DNA from: Ostrinia nubilalis
Lineage: Eukaryota > Arthropoda > Insecta > Lepidoptera > Crambidae
NCBI RefSeq assembly: GCF_963855985.1
Contig: NC_087116.1
Coordinates: 7,465,001-7,529,000 of the forward strand
Direction of reading: 5' to 3'
Length of the DNA stretch: 64,000 nucleotides
Notes under the pieces: model-generated
The model's input: the letters and a program-made list of their open reading frames with translations, nothing else
Database searches by the model: none
What the model was told of the DNA's origin: nothing
Shown here: positions 48,201-52,868 of the stretch, one piece after another
Numbering within the stretch: the first letter of the stretch is position 1
Layout: each line of letters starts with the position of its first letter
Translations under genes and position numbers: made by a program

Positions 48201-51200
48201 AATATAATTACGCGCGAGCGATAAGTATGCGTAGCTTGGGGTCATTGAACGAAATTCTACGTGCTCGGCGACCAGGCTTTAGTCTTTCGTAATTTTTGAG
48301 TGACCCCTATGAAAATAAAATCATTTAAAAATTAGAGATTGATGGTGAAAATGGGCATTAGTGACTCAATTTGTCAAATGTTGAGGGTGCGATGTCAAAC
48401 GGCACCGCATCCAGATCACAATATGTCCGGCGCTGTCCGAACAAAACCGGGTGTGAGTATCTTCTGTAACATTTGATGCAACTAGTTGACAGGCAGGCTA
48501 GTGCGGCACTGTGTCCGGCGATGTCCTGGTGTCCGGGAGTCCGAAAATGTACCTGTTTCATTTGGTGAAACTTGTAGGCGGGCAAGCTGGCTCTGCGCCG
48601 CGTCCGAGTCACGTGTCCGGATATGCCTGGTGTCCGGACTTATCCGGCTGTCCAGCGGTGTCCGGGTGTCAGGCAACTTATCTTCAGCAGCATTTGTGCA
48701 GCGTCCGGGCCACATTTGCGGCGCTGTCTGTATTTGTCCGGATGAGCAACTTAATATGTCCGGCTTACCTTCTGCAGAATCTGGCTGGTGTAGCTTATCC
48801 GCGGGTAAGCCGCCGCGTCCGAGTCACGTGTCTGGATATGCCCAAGTGTCCGGGTATCAGGCGACTTATCTTCAGCAGCATTTGCGCCGCGTCCGGGCCA
48901 CATGTCCGGATTTGTCCGGGTGTCCGGCGGTGAGCAACTTATTTTTTTCACATTCTTACCTGCTGCAGCATCTGGTGCAGCTTGTCGGCGGGCAGGCTGG
49001 TGCGGCGCCGCGTCCGAGTCACGTGTCCGGATATGCCTGGCTGTCCGAAGCTGTCCGGCAGTGTCCGGGTTCATCATCATCAACAGCCCTTTACAGTCCA
49101 CTGCTGGACTATGAGCCTCCTCCACTATAGTGGAGGGTTTTGCCATAATCTCCACGCTTGGCAGGCGGGTTGGAGATCGCAGTTTAAAAGATTGATGTTT
49201 TTCAGAGAGCGCTGCTGCCCATTCTCTGTTTGATGTGTAGTCCCTAAGTCGCCTCTTACGACACCCGCGGGAAGAATAGGGGTTGGTGACAAATGTATTC
49301 TACTAGTGTCCGGGTTACAAGTAACTTATCTTCAGAAGCATTTGCACCGCGTCCAGGTCATATGTCCGGCGCTGTCCGGATTTATCCAGGTGTTCGGCAT
49401 GCCTAAGTGTCCGGCGGTGTCCGGGTGTCAGGCGACTTATCTTCAGCAGCATTTGCGCAGCGTCCGAACCACATGTCCGGCGCTGTCCGGATGTGTCCGG
49501 CTTACCTTCTGCAGCATCTGGTGCAGTTTATCCGCGGGCAGGCTGGCGCGGCGCCGCTTCTGCGCCGCGTCTCTCGCGTCGGCAAGCGCCCACTTGTCTA
49601 AGGGAGTCGGGAACGAGCGGGCTACGCGTTCCTCAACGTCCTGTAATAAGGTGTGAATGTTAGTTCAACGTTTTTGTTGTGATGGACAGATGGTTGTAGG
49701 AATAGGCAATGATATTTTGTAGGATTTATGTAAACACCACCCTTTGCCTCAATTGAAACGTTCATACTTTTGTCTATGCAACTCTGTATTCTCTGTGCTC
49801 TCCGTCCGTGTGGACGTCAATAAACCGTGTTTAAATTCTAATAATTCCCTCTTTTATTAGTATACTAATATACTTCCAACACATTTCATCAATAGATTAG
49901 ATAATAATAATTATTATTGCGCTGCTCGCGCAAGGGTTAACAAGCTTTATTAAAAACTTGTATCACAATTTTCCAGTCACGTTTTAGTATATTATCACGC
50001 TACGAAATCGTATCGTTTAATCGTTACAGCAAGTATGCTGTCTTTCGTTCACTAGATTCTGGTCCTTCGAGCCGGATGTATTTGTCGCTAAATTATTGAT
50101 CTGTCAATCACAATACAGTCATGTAGTTTTCATATACAACATCTTGTCGCGACGAAATCACACTCACAAAAGCAAGTAAATATTCGTTCAATAAACATTC
50201 TGGTCCTTCGAGCCGGACGTGTTTGAGCAATGCGTGTATTGATTGGACATTTCAAAAAGATCTGCACTTCGAAATCATACAGGTTTCAAAAGAAAGTCCT
50301 TCGTTCACTAAAAATTTTGGTCCTTCGAGCCGGATATATTCGTCGTAGTTTCGCCAGCGTCAGCAACTGCCCGGGATCTGCTGGCACGCATAGCATCGCC
50401 AGTAGCCGTAGGCAGAGACTACATGCTGCAGCGCTGTGCGTCGGGGGAGGCACGCACCTGCACAGTCAGCGGCGTGGGCACACTGCACAGCATCGCCAGC
50501 AGCCGCAGGCAGAGAGACTCCACATACTCCAGCGCGCTGTGCTCGGCGCTTAGTGTCGGGTGCACCTGCTCCAGGACCTGAAAGGTGGAAGAGAAGACTT
50601 TCAGCGTCATCGTCATCACGACAGCAATCAGGGAGATGACCTTCTGCCTTGAATTAGATATTTGCCACCACTCCCCGATTCTAAGGCCCCTGTCACACTA
50701 AGAGTAGGCGCACACCGTTGACCGATAGTTGTGCTCGATTTAAATTGTATGAAGAATCGGCCAATTCGAATCGGCGTAGTGTGCGCACTCCCATATTGAT
50801 CAACTGCCCGACTAAACTATCGGCCGACGAAAAATCAACGGTGTGCGCCTACTCTTAGGCGATTTAGCAGCAACAAACGCGCGACAGACGCGCTGCCGAA
50901 AATTTCATACTATGTGACAGCTGATGCCTCCCTTCACATTACAAAAACGCCGGCCGCGCTGCTGTCGCGCTTCTAACGTCCTAATGTGAAAGCGCTCTAA
51001 AGCACAACTTTTTAAAAAAGCATTTCATTCTGGTCTTAAAAATTTAATAAATTAGGTCTGTAAATTATGATTTTTGGTGGCATGTAATTTAAAAAAAGTA
51101 GTTTAATTGATTTGACAAAATAGTGACATCACTGGCTAGTATTGTCATACATAATCTATGGGAGTTTCGTATTGATGGTTTTAAAAAGTACGTCAATTAG

Positions 51201-52836
51201 GGTTTTCGCGATTGAAAAATCCGCCAGATCGTATTACTATCCACTTACTTATAAAATTGCTTATAGAATAGTACAATTCACCAATGGAGCAGTACTAATG
51301 AATGAGGGTTTTCACGAATGAAAGATCAGCTAGATGGCGGGACGTGGATGTGGGGTCTGACTGCTGCGTGATTGGTGGATTTTGACATATCTGTCAATGT
51401 TATGTCAAAAATAACCAATCATGCAGCATTTGGACCTCGCATCTACGTATTGCCATCTGGTGGATTTTTCATTCGCGAAAACCCTCATTGAAGAGGTTTG
51501 CCCAGTTCAGAATTATATTGAAGGCGTGAGTCACTAATTAGTGAGCATTTTTTAATTATTACTACAAACCAACACAAGTATTGTTTTGACCATCACAATA
51601 TGTAAGTAGTAAACGGTACCTAAATTATATTTATTCTATTTAGAGCTGAGTTCCACCATCTTACTTTAACTTTAGCAAACATCAAAACTTTGTCAAACTC
51701 CATACAAAAACATCGGTTATAGTTAAAGTTATAGTCACAGTTAAAATAAGGTGGTGCAACTTAGTCAAGTCTTTCTGCAAAATCAAAATAGTCCACCCCT
51801 ATCATTTATGTGAGCACTGATCAGTTCGAGACACTGATTTGCATTGTATGGAATCTCGGCATACAACCACAGATATGGATTAGAGTAGATACAGCAAGTT
51901 GATCGTCAAAGCGTGCCATTCCGATATGTCCAAATGGACATACATGGTCGAGTGATGTTCATGTAATCCGATTACAATAATCGGTTACGATGATTTTACG
52001 AGGACAGTAGTACGAACACGGTAGAAAGAAGAAATTATTTACGGATTGAGAATTGTAATTAACAGCACAAGTAACAAATAATTAATTAGAATAAAGTAGC
52101 AGTAGAAGAAGTATAAAGTAGCATTGTTTTTAATACATATCCTGCGATGTACTCTTAAGAGTTAAAACCATGGTCCCTGTATGTGGTGCACTCATACCGA
52201 TCCCAAGGAACCGTACTTACTCATAACAATAAGACACACACTGATGCATGTATTGTATTCATGCACTTGACAAATGTATGTCTTGAAACGCTGGTAGGGT
52301 AAAAAAAATAACGAGATTTGACGATTTGTAAGAATTAATTTATTTTAAAAAGGTAAATAAAGATGTTTTTGGTTTTGTATTTAACAAATTATCAGTTTTA
52401 TTGGAATTAATTAATTTTCGAATCGAGTCACACGATATCATTCGATGACTTTGCAAATGCAGTACGATGATACGATTACTTTTACGTTGCGGCAATCACT
52501 AAAATTCGCTAAAATGACACTAATGACGTTTAAAAAGTGGCACGCTCGGCTTCATACAATTTTTGACACATGCTGCATCTATCCATATCTGTGCATACAA
52601 CCAATCGTGCCACAGCCCTAAAATTCTGTAGTTCTAGAAGCAATAAATGACTAACGCATTGATTAATGTGGTCATCAAAATGAAAAGGATGACAAGCTTT
52701 GAATTATCACAGAAACAAGATAGCTATTATTGACTGACCCTTCCTAAATTGGCTGTCTTTTATTAATTTGAATCAGATCAACATTAAGAGATAGTGACAG
52801 CATTTATTACATCCGTTTGCTCGTTTGCCTCCTATC

Positions 52837-52868
<32 letters not shown>

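Noticed and set aside
48486..49130. 214-codon plus-strand frame as a gene
   Set aside because: It is antisense to degenerate exon-3 copies and TGTCCGG filler; its composition follows the repeat.
720..50457. Arrays as whole-gene duplicates or processed pseudogenes of Sos
   Set aside because: Each array holds only the end of its neighbouring exon plus genuine intron bases, never joined exons.
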